A DNA stretch of 64,000 nt from Pseudomonas frederiksbergensis (GTDB lineage: Bacteria > Pseudomonadota > Gammaproteobacteria > Pseudomonadales > Pseudomonadaceae): NCBI RefSeq assembly GCF_003732275.1, contig NZ_MOBM01000015.1:111862-175861 (forward strand), written 5' to 3'. The notes beneath the pieces are model-generated. The model was given only the letters and a program-made list of their open reading frames with translations, did no database searches and had not been told where the DNA came from. Made by a program: the position numbers and the translations under genes. Numbering within the stretch: the stretch's first letter is position 1; every line of letters begins with the position of its first letter. Shown here in pieces: positions 50,906-59,383 of this stretch.

Positions 50906-51727
50906 ATGGATGATGTGCATTGCGTGCAAGTTATCGCTGTAACTGGCGGTAAAGGTGGCGTGGGCAAGACAACGGTGGCGGTTAACCTTTCGTTGGCGCT
51001 GGCAAAAATGGGGCGGCGTGTCGTATTGCTGGACGCCGATCTGGGCCTGGCGAATATCGATATTCTGTTGGGGCTGACGCCGCGCTACACACTGGCCGAT
51101 GTCATCGAAGGGCGTTGCGAGCTGTCCGAGGCGCTGTTGCCTGGGCCTGGAGGCATTCGTGTTGCCCCGGCCTCTTCGGGCTTGCAGAGCATGATTCATC
51201 TGGAACCGGCGCAATACCGGGCGCTGATCCAGTCCTTTAGCGATATTGGCGACAAGCTGGATGTGCTGGTGATCGATACAGCCGCCGGTATCGGTGGCTC
51301 AGTGGTCAATTTCATCCGCGCGGCGCAGGAAGTAATGGTGGTCGTGTGCGATGAGCCCACCTCAATCAGCGGCGCCTACGGGCTGATCAAACTGCTCAAC
51401 CTGAACTACGGTATGCATCGTTTTCGCATATTGGTCAACATGACGGGAAGTCCGGCAGAAGGCCGCAATCTGTTTGCCAAGCTGGAAAAGATTACCGACA
51501 TGTTCCTGGATGTCTCGCTGCAATACGTCGGCGCGATACCCAACGACGAATGTGCGCACAAAGCCGTGCAGAAGGGGCGTGCGGTGTTTGAAGCCTTTCC
51601 CCGTTCCAAATGCGCTCAAGCCTTCCAGGCCCTGGCTCACAACGTCGACACCTGGCCTTTGCCGACTCATCCGAGAGGGCATGTGGAGTTTTTTGTTGAG
51701 CAACTTGTGCAAAATTCGGGCAGGTGA
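50906..51727 (+). CDS. FleN/MinD-like P-loop ATPase, orphan paralogue
   Basis: A 273-residue deviant-Walker ATPase, MDDVHCVQVIAVTGGKGGVG then KTTVAVN (Walker A at about residues 14-22), with LLDADLGLANIDILLGL and VIDTAAGIGGS motifs. It is closest by eye to Pseudomonas FleN, sharing ADVIEGRCEL, AAQEVMVVVCDEPTSI and the C-terminal TWPLPTHPRGHVEFFVEQLV. FleN limits flagellar number through FleQ, but here no flagellar gene is nearby. The ATG at 50906 has AAGGGAAG 6 bases upstream; the longer frame is not supported. Confidence 0.85.
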   Translation: MDDVHCVQVIAVTGGKGGVGKTTVAVNLSLALAKMGRRVVLLDADLGLANIDILLGLTPRYTLADVIEGRCELSEALLPGPGGIRVAPASSGLQSMIHLEPAQYRALIQSFSDIGDKLDVLVIDTAAGIGGSVVNFIRAAQEVMVVVCDEPTSISGAYGLIKLLNLNYGMHRFRILVNMTGSPAEGRNLFAKLEKITDMFLDVSLQYVGAIPNDECAHKAVQKGRAVFEAFPRSKCAQAFQALAHNVDTWPLPTHPRGHVEFFVEQLVQNSGR

Positions 51728-51782
51728 GTTTCAAGGCCTTGTAATGTTGTTCACTTAAGCGCTCATCAGTCATACCTGCCTT

Positions 51783-51897
51783 TGTGGCGAGCGAGCTTGC
51801 TCGCGTTGGGCTGCGCAGCGGCCCCAAAAATCTGACAACTATTGCCGGTTTTTGTGAGTGCTACGCACTCAAGCGGGAGCAAGCTCCCTCGCCACAG
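51783..51897. repeat. REP doublet, family B
   Basis: Nearly identical to the element at 27703, with TGTGGCGAGCGAGCTTGCTC and GAGCAAGCTCCCTCGCCACA ends and the internal GAGTGCTACGCACTC palindrome. Confidence 0.85.
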
Positions 51898-51927
51898 GTT
51901 TCTCACTGACTCAAAACCAGACTCAAA

Positions 51928-52413
51928 TCACAACTTGTAGCCGATCTGCCGCAACAGGTTCTTGCGCCACAGAATGTCTTCATCGCCTTCAATGTCTTTG
52001 GCACAGAAGCCATCCACTACACCCAGAATCCCGCGTCCCTGTTCCGTCTCAGCAACAATCACCTCAGTTGGATTGGCCGTTGCACAAAAAATACGGCACA
52101 CCTCTGGAACCGTTTTGACGGCGTTCAACACGTTCAACGGATAGAAACCGTCGCCCAGAAAAATGATGAAGCTGTGGCCCGCGGCAATGGCTTGCGCATT
52201 TTTCTGTGCAAGTTCGATCATGGCGGTATCGGTGCCGGACCATCGCACCAGGCATTTGCCAGAGGCTTCACAAAAGGCCACGCCAAACTGGATACCTGGC
52301 ACGGCGTTGACCAACGCTTCGTGGATGTCCTCGACGGACTTGATGAAGTGCGTCTGACCCAAAATGAAGTTCGTCGCTTCCGGCTTGTCGATTTTCAGCG
52401 TGATGAGTTGCAT
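51928..52413 (-). CDS. Adenosine-specific kinase (DUF355 family)
   Basis: A 161-residue protein, MQLITLKIDKPEATNFILGQ, with THFIKSVEDIHEALVNAVPG, FGVAFCEASGKCLVRWSGTD and the motif VCRIFCATANPTEVIVAETE GRGILGVVDG-like (about residues 107-135). This matches the PF04008 family, first characterised in an archaeon as adenosine-specific kinase. It would phosphorylate or bind adenosine; activity in bacteria is inferred. It is the last of three minus-strand genes with no clear partner. Confidence 0.85.
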   Translation of the reverse strand: MQLITLKIDKPEATNFILGQTHFIKSVEDIHEALVNAVPGIQFGVAFCEASGKCLVRWSGTDTAMIELAQKNAQAIAAGHSFIIFLGDGFYPLNVLNAVKTVPEVCRIFCATANPTEVIVAETEQGRGILGVVDGFCAKDIEGDEDILWRKNLLRQIGYKL

Positions 52414-52461
52414 TTCAAACGCCTCCTTTCACGATGCTGCGAACCAGAGTCTGGCCTCTAA

Positions 52462-52965
52462 TCAAGCCGGGACGGTGTCTTGCTCAGCGGGCGGTGTCTC
52501 TGTGTAGACGCGAACATCCCCCAGTCTCCTTATTGTCGACTTGGGCAAGGTCGGCGCATCAAGAAGAATCGAGTCAATGCGCTTGCGGATGTCAAAAACG
52601 ATTGGGCCCAGGATAGCCTCGTCCTTGCCGCTGGCGATTTCGTCCTGAATCTCACGAGAGATCGCCCCGAGTTTCTCGGCGGTGTCTTTGTGCCCCGCAG
52701 CCCGGGTGTCAAAGTTCAGGAAGGTCTGAACCGAACTCAACACCAGGGTCAGGAGTGACAGCACGCCGGCTACGTATTGGAGCCATACGGGCGAGGAGTC
52801 ACTGATGGAGCCAAAGACGCTGGCGCTGACGATCGCTGACAGAACAACGCAGGGGATGCCCAGTTTCCAGCTGAATTTCTCGAAATCCCGGGCACTGATT
52901 TCGTGTTCAATCTGCAACCGAACGATCATGCGATTCCATTTGGTCAGTAGCTCGAGCCGGCTCAT
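52462..52965 (-). CDS. SLATT-domain-like two-helix membrane protein
   Basis: A 167-residue protein, MSRLELLTKWNRMIVRLQIE, with an N-terminal helix, two closely spaced membrane segments (about 37-55, IPCVVLSAIVSASVFG, and 61-83, WLQYVAGVLSLLTLVLSSVQ), then HKDTAEKLGAISREIQDEIA and a cytoplasmic tail. This arrangement is that of SLATT proteins, predicted pore-forming effectors linked to nucleotide-signalling defence. No cyclase or SLOG partner is adjacent, so the protein stands alone. Family call is by pattern. Confidence 0.65.
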   Translation of the reverse strand: MSRLELLTKWNRMIVRLQIEHEISARDFEKFSWKLGIPCVVLSAIVSASVFGSISDSSPVWLQYVAGVLSLLTLVLSSVQTFLNFDTRAAGHKDTAEKLGAISREIQDEIASGKDEAILGPIVFDIRKRIDSILLDAPTLPKSTIRRLGDVRVYTETPPAEQDTVPA

Positions 52966-53022
52966 GGTTGCAGTCCTTGGCAGGGGGATTCAGAGGAATA
53001 TTAGCTTCTATTTGGCCGCCTG

Positions 53023-53595
53023 TTAGGGTTCGCAGACAGGATGACGCTGAGGCGCCAGGCCTTCTTCCTCTCGGAGTTGGCGGCTCATGTCATCGCAGCT
53101 TTGCGACCAGGTTGTCAGCCACGGCGACATCTCGGGTGACTGTTCAGCCAATCCCAGCTCCCGGACAAACTCGGCAGGTGCAACCGTGCCTTTGGCCGCG
53201 CGGAACAGCCCCCGCATGATGACGACGCCGATCACGCGTCCTTTGCTCACGAAGCGGTGTTCCATAAAGCTCCACTTATCGTCCCAGCCGAGTATGCGGG
53301 TATGAATCTCAAACGATTCGAACAGCTTCAGCTCCCGCCGAAACTTGCCCCAGGTATCCCCAACAATCGGCACCGCTCTATGGCGCAGGGCCACTCGATA
53401 GGCGCCGCTGCGCAGGACGAAATCCATGCGACCCACGTCGGCCATAGTGAAATAACGGCCATTGGTGACGTGCCGGTTGAGGTCAAGATCGAGCGGCCAG
53501 ACGCGCATGCGGATGACGGTAGTGGCCAGCCCATCAACCGGCTTGCGCCATGGGCGACGAAACAGCATCAGGAACAGTCGAAACCAGAGATTCAT
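53023..53595 (-). CDS. Hotdog-fold thioesterase (4HBT/THEM6-like)
   Basis: A 190-residue protein, MNLWFRLFLMLFRRPWRKPV, with a hydrophobic, basic N-terminus and the acyl-CoA thioesterase core WPLDLDLNRHVTNGRYFTMA then DVGRMD (about residues 33-58) containing the conserved Asn-Gly pair. It probably hydrolyses acyl-CoA thioesters at the membrane. It is on the same strand as the SLATT-like gene, 57 bases upstream of it. Confidence 0.82.
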   Translation of the reverse strand: MNLWFRLFLMLFRRPWRKPVDGLATTVIRMRVWPLDLDLNRHVTNGRYFTMADVGRMDFVLRSGAYRVALRHRAVPIVGDTWGKFRRELKLFESFEIHTRILGWDDKWSFMEHRFVSKGRVIGVVIMRGLFRAAKGTVAPAEFVRELGLAEQSPEMSPWLTTWSQSCDDMSRQLREEEGLAPQRHPVCEP

Positions 53596-53837
53596 AAGGA
53601 TGCCGAGGGTTGAGTAGATCGATGCACTTTAGGGCGGGGACTGCGAGCGAGATAGGTGCACAAATGACTTTTTTCATGTGAAAAGCGCAATTGGATCATT
53701 CATGCGCTGGGGCAGTCATTTCAGCGGCTGCCCGCCAGCCAGGTATTCCGCTCGGGAATGCCCCCATAAAAATCATGCATTTTCTTTATGGCATTGGATC
53801 TCGTAGCGTGTCTGCTCACCATATGGAGATGACCCCC

Positions 53838-54469
<632 letters not shown>

Positions 54470-54486
54470 TCGGCGTACGCATTGTT

Positions 54487-54957
54487 TTAAGTCGCAGGAG
54501 CGACTGGACGAACATAGTAATTGTCGAACTCGCCGCTTTCGACGAATTGGAAGCCATGACGGATGTAAAACCGATTCGAAGCGCTCTCTTTGAGAGCGCC
54601 TACCCTGATGGCGCGCGCGGCGGCGTCCGCTTCTTTGAAAATCTGCATGAGGACTGCAGAACCTACTCCTGATCCCTGAGCATTCGGTCTTACATACAAG
54701 TGGTCAAGCAGCAGTTCTTTCAGGTGATGCCTGACCACAACAAAACCGATCCGCTCACCGGCCACCTCGATGTGACGCGTGTCGCGGGAATCAAAACCGT
54801 TGATAAAGCGCTCACGGGCACGCACCGGATCAAATCGCCCAATACGTTCCAGACTTTCGCGCATGGCCTCAATTCGAATGGCCACAAGATTGTCCAAATC
54901 GCTTTGTTGAGCCGCGACCAGGATGACTGGAGGATTTTGATCAGGTATGACGGACAT
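54487..54957 (-). CDS. GNAT family N-acetyltransferase
   Basis: A 156-residue protein, MSVIPDQNPPVILVAAQQSD, with motif A LLLDHLYVRPNAQGSGVGSA then VLMQIFKEA (about residues 87-115) and motif B SASNRFYIRHGFQFVES. Acceptor unknown. An in-frame ATG eight codons upstream is possible; neither has a strong ribosome-binding site. It is convergent with the disrupted yfcF gene. Confidence 0.82.
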   Translation of the reverse strand: MSVIPDQNPPVILVAAQQSDLDNLVAIRIEAMRESLERIGRFDPVRARERFINGFDSRDTRHIEVAGERIGFVVVRHHLKELLLDHLYVRPNAQGSGVGSAVLMQIFKEADAAARAIRVGALKESASNRFYIRHGFQFVESGEFDNYYVRPVAPAT

Positions 54958-55209
54958 CGTCTGCGCTCTAATTATCATCACGGGGAACCAGTATAGGCTT
55001 GCTGCGCAAGGCGCTGGAGGGGCAGGACATTTATCAAAATGCGTACCCGCAGCCCATCATCGCCACGGGTTTCATTCTGGTCCTCCTGCAACGACGTTAA
55101 AGGGACAAAGAGCGTTATAGATTAGCTTCAAGGCTTCGGTGTAGCAGCCAGTCATGATGAAATAGCCGCCCCGTTTTTGCAGTCAGCAACACCTGATTTG
55201 GAGCACCAC

Positions 55210-55599
55210 ATGAAAAACGCCGCCGCACTTACCTTCGCCTTGATGCTCAATACCGGGTTATTCAGCCTGCAAGCAGAAGCGGCGGGGGATGCTGAAGCCG
55301 GTCAGAAACTATTTAACCGTATCTGCGGCGGCTGTCATCAAGTAGGGACTTCGGCACGGGGTTCTTTTGGTCCGCAACTCAATGCGATCTTCGGGCGCCC
55401 TGCGGGAAGCACAACGGACTATCAGTACTCCAGCGCGATGAAATCATCAGGCCTCATCTGGACTCGCGAAACACTCACCGCGTACATCGAAGCGCCAAAA
55501 GAAGTGGTCCCCGGAACCCGGATGATTTTCTGGGGCCTCAGCGATCCGCAGAAGGTCGAAAACCTGTTGGCCTACCTTCAGACATTTCAGCCGCAATAA
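55210..55599 (+). CDS. Small periplasmic cytochrome c
   Basis: A 129-residue protein with a signal peptide (MKNAAALTFALMLNTGLFSL then QAEA) and a class I cytochrome c domain. Haem is attached at CGGCH (about residues 43-47) and the axial methionine is probably in PGTRMIFWGLSD (about residue 108). It resembles mitochondrial-type cytochrome c (GQKLFNRICGGCH, GPQLNAIFGRPAG). It carries electrons in the periplasm; no partner oxidase or dehydrogenase is adjacent. Confidence 0.9.
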   Translation: MKNAAALTFALMLNTGLFSLQAEAAGDAEAGQKLFNRICGGCHQVGTSARGSFGPQLNAIFGRPAGSTTDYQYSSAMKSSGLIWTRETLTAYIEAPKEVVPGTRMIFWGLSDPQKVENLLAYLQTFQPQ

Positions 55600-55723
55600 T
55601 CTGTACCTCATCAAAATGTTTGCCGCGTAAAGGCTATATGGGTGATATCAATGAGCCACTTCATCCGCTAAAGGAGGCGCCGCCCGAGAGACGGATCCCG
55701 GGCTTTTCTAATGGAGTGACTCA

Positions 55724-56059
55724 GTGAATTATCTCAGCAAAGTTGTTGCCGTAGCCCTGTTCGGTCTGGTTCTGGCGGGTTGCACCGGGGCCCCGATGCA
55801 GACTCAGCAGTACGACAGCAGCCAGTACACCGTTGTTGGCCACAGCGAAGCGACCGCCACTGGCCTCCTGCTGTTTGGTGTTATCCCGATCCAGCAGAAC
55901 AACCGTTTCATCCGCGCTCAGAACGCCGCGATCAAGGCCAAGGGCGGCGACGCCATGATCAACACCCAGGTGCAGGAAAACTGGTTCTGGGCCTGGGTCC
56001 TGACCGGTTACACCACCAAGATCTCCGGTGATGTGGTCAAGCTGAAAACCGTTCAATAA
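55724..56059 (+). CDS. Small lipoprotein, function unknown
   Basis: A 111-residue protein starting with GTG, MNYLSKVVAVALFGLVLAGC, whose lipobox LAGC places the lipidated cysteine at residue 20. The mature part has VVGHSEATATGLLLFGVIPI and NAAIKAKGGDAMINTQVQEN, a pattern shared with TRL-like and other small Gram-negative lipoproteins. No known role. It is single-gene and followed by a REP element. Confidence 0.75.
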   Translation: MNYLSKVVAVALFGLVLAGCTGAPMQTQQYDSSQYTVVGHSEATATGLLLFGVIPIQQNNRFIRAQNAAIKAKGGDAMINTQVQENWFWAWVLTGYTTKISGDVVKLKTVQ

Positions 56060-56076
56060 GCGACAGGCACTGCCTT

Positions 56077-56187
56077 TGTGGCGAGCTTGCTCGCGCTGGG
56101 CTGCGTAGCGGCCTCAAAATCCGACAGCCATTTGCCGATTTTTGTGAGTGCTACGCACTCAAGCGGGAGCAAGCTCCCTCGCCACAG
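56077..56187. repeat. REP doublet, family B, with 4-base deletion
   Basis: Same as the elements at 27703 and 51783, but the left unit lacks four bases (TGTGGCGAGCTTGCTCGC), so its stem is shortened. Confidence 0.8.
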
Positions 56188-56210
56188 GTTTCTCACTTCT
56201 TGATCGCACC

Positions 56211-56516
56211 TCACCCCCAGGCTTTTCCGAGCTCATCCAGACCCGCGTCTTGCAGGTTCTGCGCACTCATGACCACTCGGAATTTGCAGTTGGCCTGGAA
56301 GTTGAGAAAGAAGGGTTCCGCATATCCGGGAATTTCGGAAGGGTCTTCTATATCGATCAGAAAAATCCCACTTCGCATTCCATCCTGCTCAGTGAAATAA
56401 GTCGCCTCCGGCTTAATGGTTTCCAGCACGCGGTTCATGATTTCGCCGATTTTCCCGGACCTGACATGCGCGTTGAAAGGCTCATGGGGAAACTCGACCA
56501 TCAGTAGCATTTTCAT
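56211..56516 (-). CDS. Small protein, muconolactone-isomerase-like fold (tentative)
   Basis: A 101-residue protein, MKMLLMVEFPHEPFNAHVRS, with IKPEATYFTEQDGMRSGIFL and EPFFLNFQANCKFRVVMSAQ. Length and alternating strand pattern suggest a ferredoxin-like alpha/beta dimeric barrel such as muconolactone isomerase or DUF3303 proteins. Catalytic residues could not be matched. Monocistronic; function unknown. Confidence 0.6.
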   Translation of the reverse strand: MKMLLMVEFPHEPFNAHVRSGKIGEIMNRVLETIKPEATYFTEQDGMRSGIFLIDIEDPSEIPGYAEPFFLNFQANCKFRVVMSAQNLQDAGLDELGKAWG

Positions 56517-56816
56517 TATTCGATACTCTGTTGAGGTGGCGTGCTCCTTACCCGGATCCTTACTCCTGACGATGATGCCGCAAGCCGTGCGTTCAGCCAG
56601 CGGTGGTGTGTGGTTAAGAATAGCGAAGGGTTGGAGGCTGCCGGGGCAGAGTTACGGACGGTCATTCTTGATGAATCGGCGGCGAGGCGAAGGGCTTGTT
56701 GGCTGAAGTCACGCAGTTCTGTGATGAAAGCAATTTTATGTAACGTGGCCTTGGACGTTCGAAGAGAGACACGCCAGCATCGCCAATAGAGGCGATGCCG
56801 ACTCACCGATCCCCGA
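56517..56816. other. Non-coding stretch upstream of two minus-strand genes
   Basis: Overlapping open frames occur on both strands but none has family features or a good ribosome-binding site. Nothing else recognised, apart from a likely promoter for the gene at 56211. Confidence 0.5.
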
Positions 56817-57209
56817 TTACTGCTGTACCGGCGTGCAGAGTTCTACCAACGTTCCGTCAGGGCATCGAACGTAAGAGACGATTTGTCCCCAGGGCTTGGC
56901 GCTTGGTGCGGAAATTTCGGTGGCTCCCGCCTTCAACGCTCTGGCGTGCGCCGCCGGAACATCCTCGGTCACCAGGCCTACTTCGATTCCGAGTGGTTTG
57001 GGGGAGGAGTGTGCCGAGACATGGCCCGTGCTGAAGTTCATCGCGGCCAGTTCATCGGCGGCGAATGCCAGCGCGGTTTCCCCGGTTTCGAGTTCGCCGT
57101 AGGTGTTGGATTCATGGAGGAAGCGAACGCTGAACCCGAAGGCTGACGAAAAGAACTGGAGTGAGGCAACGACGTCCGGGACGTAGATGATCATGTAGCC
57201 AAATTTCAT
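56817..57209 (-). CDS. VOC family protein (glyoxalase/bleomycin-resistance fold)
   Basis: A 130-residue protein, MKFGYMIIYVPDVVASLQFF, with two beta-alpha-beta-beta-beta modules: SSAFGFSVRFLHESNTYGEL in the first and GLVTEDVPAAHARALKAGAT, VRCPDGTLVELCTP in the second. The C-terminal Glu of DGTLVELC is a likely metal ligand. Members include dioxygenases, glyoxalases and resistance proteins; substrate unknown. Confidence 0.83.
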   Translation of the reverse strand: MKFGYMIIYVPDVVASLQFFSSAFGFSVRFLHESNTYGELETGETALAFAADELAAMNFSTGHVSAHSSPKPLGIEVGLVTEDVPAAHARALKAGATEISAPSAKPWGQIVSYVRCPDGTLVELCTPVQQ

Positions 57210-57407
57210 GAACGGGCATTCCTTGTCGTGTTAATTGAGTGGCAAATCACGGTTACCCAGGCAGGTTTACCCTGTGCCTGTTCTTTTGAAAAGGCTAGCG
57301 GGTGTCATCACGGTGTCATCGAACGAATGGCAAGCTCCTCGCGAACCGTCTTGAGCGCTCAGACGGAACTCCGTCTGCGGGCTGATGAATTTGCCAGGAA
57401 TCCCCCT

Positions 57408-58343
57408 ATGAAAGGAGACGCCTCCCTGTTTGCGGCCATTGACTTGGGGTCCAATGCGTTTCGCATGATGATCGGCCAGTCAGTCAGGCGCAATCAGGGG
57501 TTCATGATCCAGGAAGTGAAAACCTTGCGAGAGCCTGTCCGTTTGGCGGAGGGGTTTCAGGGAGGGGCGCTGGATGAGTTGGCGCTGGATCGGGGATGGC
57601 AAGCGCTTGCGCGATTTGGCAAAAAACTGCGCGGCTTTGAGGCAGGTCGCGTGCGGGCAGTGGCGACCAGTGCCGTCCGCGAAGCCGATAATGCCCAACT
57701 GTTTCTGGCCAGCGCGGAGCGGCACCTGGGTTTTCGTATAGACGTCATCTCTGGGCATGAAGAGGCCCGACTGGTGTACGCCGGTGTTGCCCATACGATA
57801 CCCGGTACAGAAAGTATGCGCCTGGTCGTGGATATCGGCGGCGGCTCTACTGAATTGATTCTGGGGCAGGGCACTCAGCCTCTCTTGACCGAGAGCATTG
57901 CCATTGGCAGCGGTACTTTTGGCGCGCGTTACTTTCAAGGCGGCTGTATATCGGCGAAGGCGCTCCTGGAGGCCGAGCGCGTGGCCACTCTACAGTTTGA
58001 AAAAGTTACCCGCCGTTATCGCGCGCTGGGTTGGCAGCAGACTATTGGCTCTTCAGGTACTGCACGGATGCTGGCCAAAGTGCTCAAGGCCAATGGTTTG
58101 AATGACGATGGTCAAAGCGGTATCACCTACGGCGGTCTGTTGCGCTTGTCGTTGCGTCTGCTGGAAGTGGGGCATGTTAAACAACTCAAATTGGCGGGCT
58201 TACCACCCCATCGGCTGAATATCTTGCCCGGTGGCCTGGTGCTCATGCTGGCGGCGTTCAAGGTATTCGGTATCTCGCACATGAGTCCTTCCGAACCGGG
58301 ATTAAGGTTGGGCGTTCTTCATGGCCTTATGTCCAAACACTAA
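57408..58343 (+). CDS. Short Ppx/GppA-type phosphatase (single catalytic half)
   Basis: A 311-residue protein, MKGDASLFAAIDLGSNAFRM, with ASKHA-fold motifs FAAIDLGSNAFRMMIG, RAVATSAVREADN, DVISGHEEARLVYAGV, VVDIGGGSTELILG and GSSGTARMLAKVL. It lacks the C-terminal HD-like domains of E. coli Ppx/GppA (about 500 residues), as in the short actinobacterial PPX1 type. It would hydrolyse polyphosphate or pppGpp. AGGA lies 9 bases before the ATG at 57408. An LMW-PTP-like gene follows 60 bases later. Confidence 0.87.
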   Translation: MKGDASLFAAIDLGSNAFRMMIGQSVRRNQGFMIQEVKTLREPVRLAEGFQGGALDELALDRGWQALARFGKKLRGFEAGRVRAVATSAVREADNAQLFLASAERHLGFRIDVISGHEEARLVYAGVAHTIPGTESMRLVVDIGGGSTELILGQGTQPLLTESIAIGSGTFGARYFQGGCISAKALLEAERVATLQFEKVTRRYRALGWQQTIGSSGTARMLAKVLKANGLNDDGQSGITYGGLLRLSLRLLEVGHVKQLKLAGLPPHRLNILPGGLVLMLAAFKVFGISHMSPSEPGLRLGVLHGLMSKH

Positions 58344-58403
58344 ATGACGCCGCTGCTGTAAGAAAAGAATTGTTATTTAGATCAAAAAGAATGTGAGGAC
58401 GTG

Positions 58404-58814
58404 ATGGCTGACAAACTCCGGGTTCTGTTTGTTTGCGCAAAAAATGACGTTCGCTCACTGATGGCGCAAGCGCTACTTCGGCACACTGATTGCGAACACT
58501 TCGAAGCCTTTAGCGCGGGTCTTGTGGCCAGTGAAGTTGATCCCCGCACGCTGGAGTCTCTCGATCACGTAGGCATCGACACCACGGGGTTACGCAGTAA
58601 AGCCATTGATGAGTTTGAGGGGCAGCCGTTCCATTATGTAATTACGCTGTGTGACAAATCGTCCGAAGAGGCTTCGCGGATGCCTACCGCCGGAGAAGTG
58701 ATCGTGTGGAATTTCGAGGACCCGGTCACCAGTGAAAAACATGATCCGTTCCGTCATGCCATTCAGGAAATCCACGATCGCATCAAAATGTTCATTACTG
58801 TGAAGACCCGGTAG
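58404..58814 (+). CDS. Low-molecular-weight phosphatase / ArsC-like protein
   Basis: A 136-residue protein, MADKLRVLFVCAKNDVRSLM, with the CX5R phosphate loop CAKNDVRS (about residues 11-18) and the general-acid DP motif in VWNFEDPVTSEKHDPF. The layout is that of the LMW-PTP/thioredoxin-type arsenate reductase family. The extra cysteines needed for disulfide-relay arsenate reduction are limited (one in VITLCDKSS). It may dephosphorylate a protein or reduce arsenate. It follows the Ppx-like gene and ends at a terminator. Confidence 0.82.
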   Translation: MADKLRVLFVCAKNDVRSLMAQALLRHTDCEHFEAFSAGLVASEVDPRTLESLDHVGIDTTGLRSKAIDEFEGQPFHYVITLCDKSSEEASRMPTAGEVIVWNFEDPVTSEKHDPFRHAIQEIHDRIKMFITVKTR

Positions 58815-58862
58815 TACCAGCGCTGACCATCTTTGATGATCGTCGGGCACTAAAAACGCATG

Positions 58863-58893
58863 AAAAAACCCGGCTGATGAGGCCGGGTTTTTT
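58863..58893. terminator. Bidirectional Rho-independent terminator
   Basis: AAAAAACCCGGC, loop TGATGAG, GCCGGGTTTTTT: A-rich and T-rich sides allow termination from both strands, serving the phosphatase gene and the repeat-peptide gene. Confidence 0.88.
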
Positions 58894-58921
58894 GGTTGAG
58901 TATTGCGGTAAAGCCACTCAT

Positions 58922-59167
58922 TCATGCTGCACGATTCTGAATCAGACGATCCGAACCACCTTCAGCGACGCGGTTTTCGATCAGACGATCCGAACCACCT
59001 TCAGCGACGCGGTTTTCGATCAGACGATCCGAACCACCTTCAGCCACGCGGTTTTCGATCAAACGATCCGAACCACCTTCGGCAACGACCGGGTGAGTAG
59101 AGGAAGCGGCGAAAGCGTTAACTGCAAAAACCGAGAAAGCAATGCTGAGGAGGATTTGGCGTTTCAT
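58922..59167 (-). CDS. Exported tandem-repeat peptide (four 13-residue repeats)
   Basis: An 81-residue protein. A signal peptide (MKRQILLSIAFSVFAVNAFA) is followed by a short lead (ASSTHPV) and four copies of VAEGGSDRLIENR (residues 28-40, 41-53, 54-66, 67-79; the last has Gln for Glu), ending AA. Nothing else is left after export. Similar repeat proteins occur in Pseudomonas with no demonstrated role; some are labelled 'phage infection protein', for which I know no evidence. It is monocistronic with its own terminator and could be a multimeric peptide precursor or a repeat scaffold. Confidence 0.8.
   Translation of the reverse strand: MKRQILLSIAFSVFAVNAFAASSTHPVVAEGGSDRLIENRVAEGGSDRLIENRVAEGGSDRLIENRVAEGGSDRLIQNRAA
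58931..59086 (-). repeat. 39-bp tandem repeat, four copies, coding
   Basis: Four head-to-tail 39-base units inside the repeat-peptide gene, differing at only a few positions. The near identity at DNA level points to recent expansion or gene conversion. Confidence 0.9.
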
Positions 59168-59383
59168 GATGGTGTGCTCCGGGGTGTTATTGGTTGGGTA
59201 TGGAGCGGATGTTACGCCGAGGATTTTTTATGAGAACTTCATTGACGTGATGGTGACTATCGATGCCAGCAATGGTTGCAACGTAGTGAGCAAGTGCCGT
59301 GTCCACGCCAAGGCAGGCAGGCGTTATGAACGCACACGTCTCGCTACACCGCTGCGGTTTTGCTCAGAGTGTGTAAAAACGAC

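Noticed and set aside
56516-56806. 96-codon minus-strand frame and an overlapping 82-codon plus-strand frame
   Set aside because: Neither shows a domain, signal peptide or good start site; both overlap, and the sequence reads as non-coding or decayed.
58931-59086. Tandem 39-bp repeats resembling a short CRISPR array
   Set aside because: Units are adjacent without spacers, are a multiple of three and encode peptide repeats in frame after a signal peptide; no cas genes are present.
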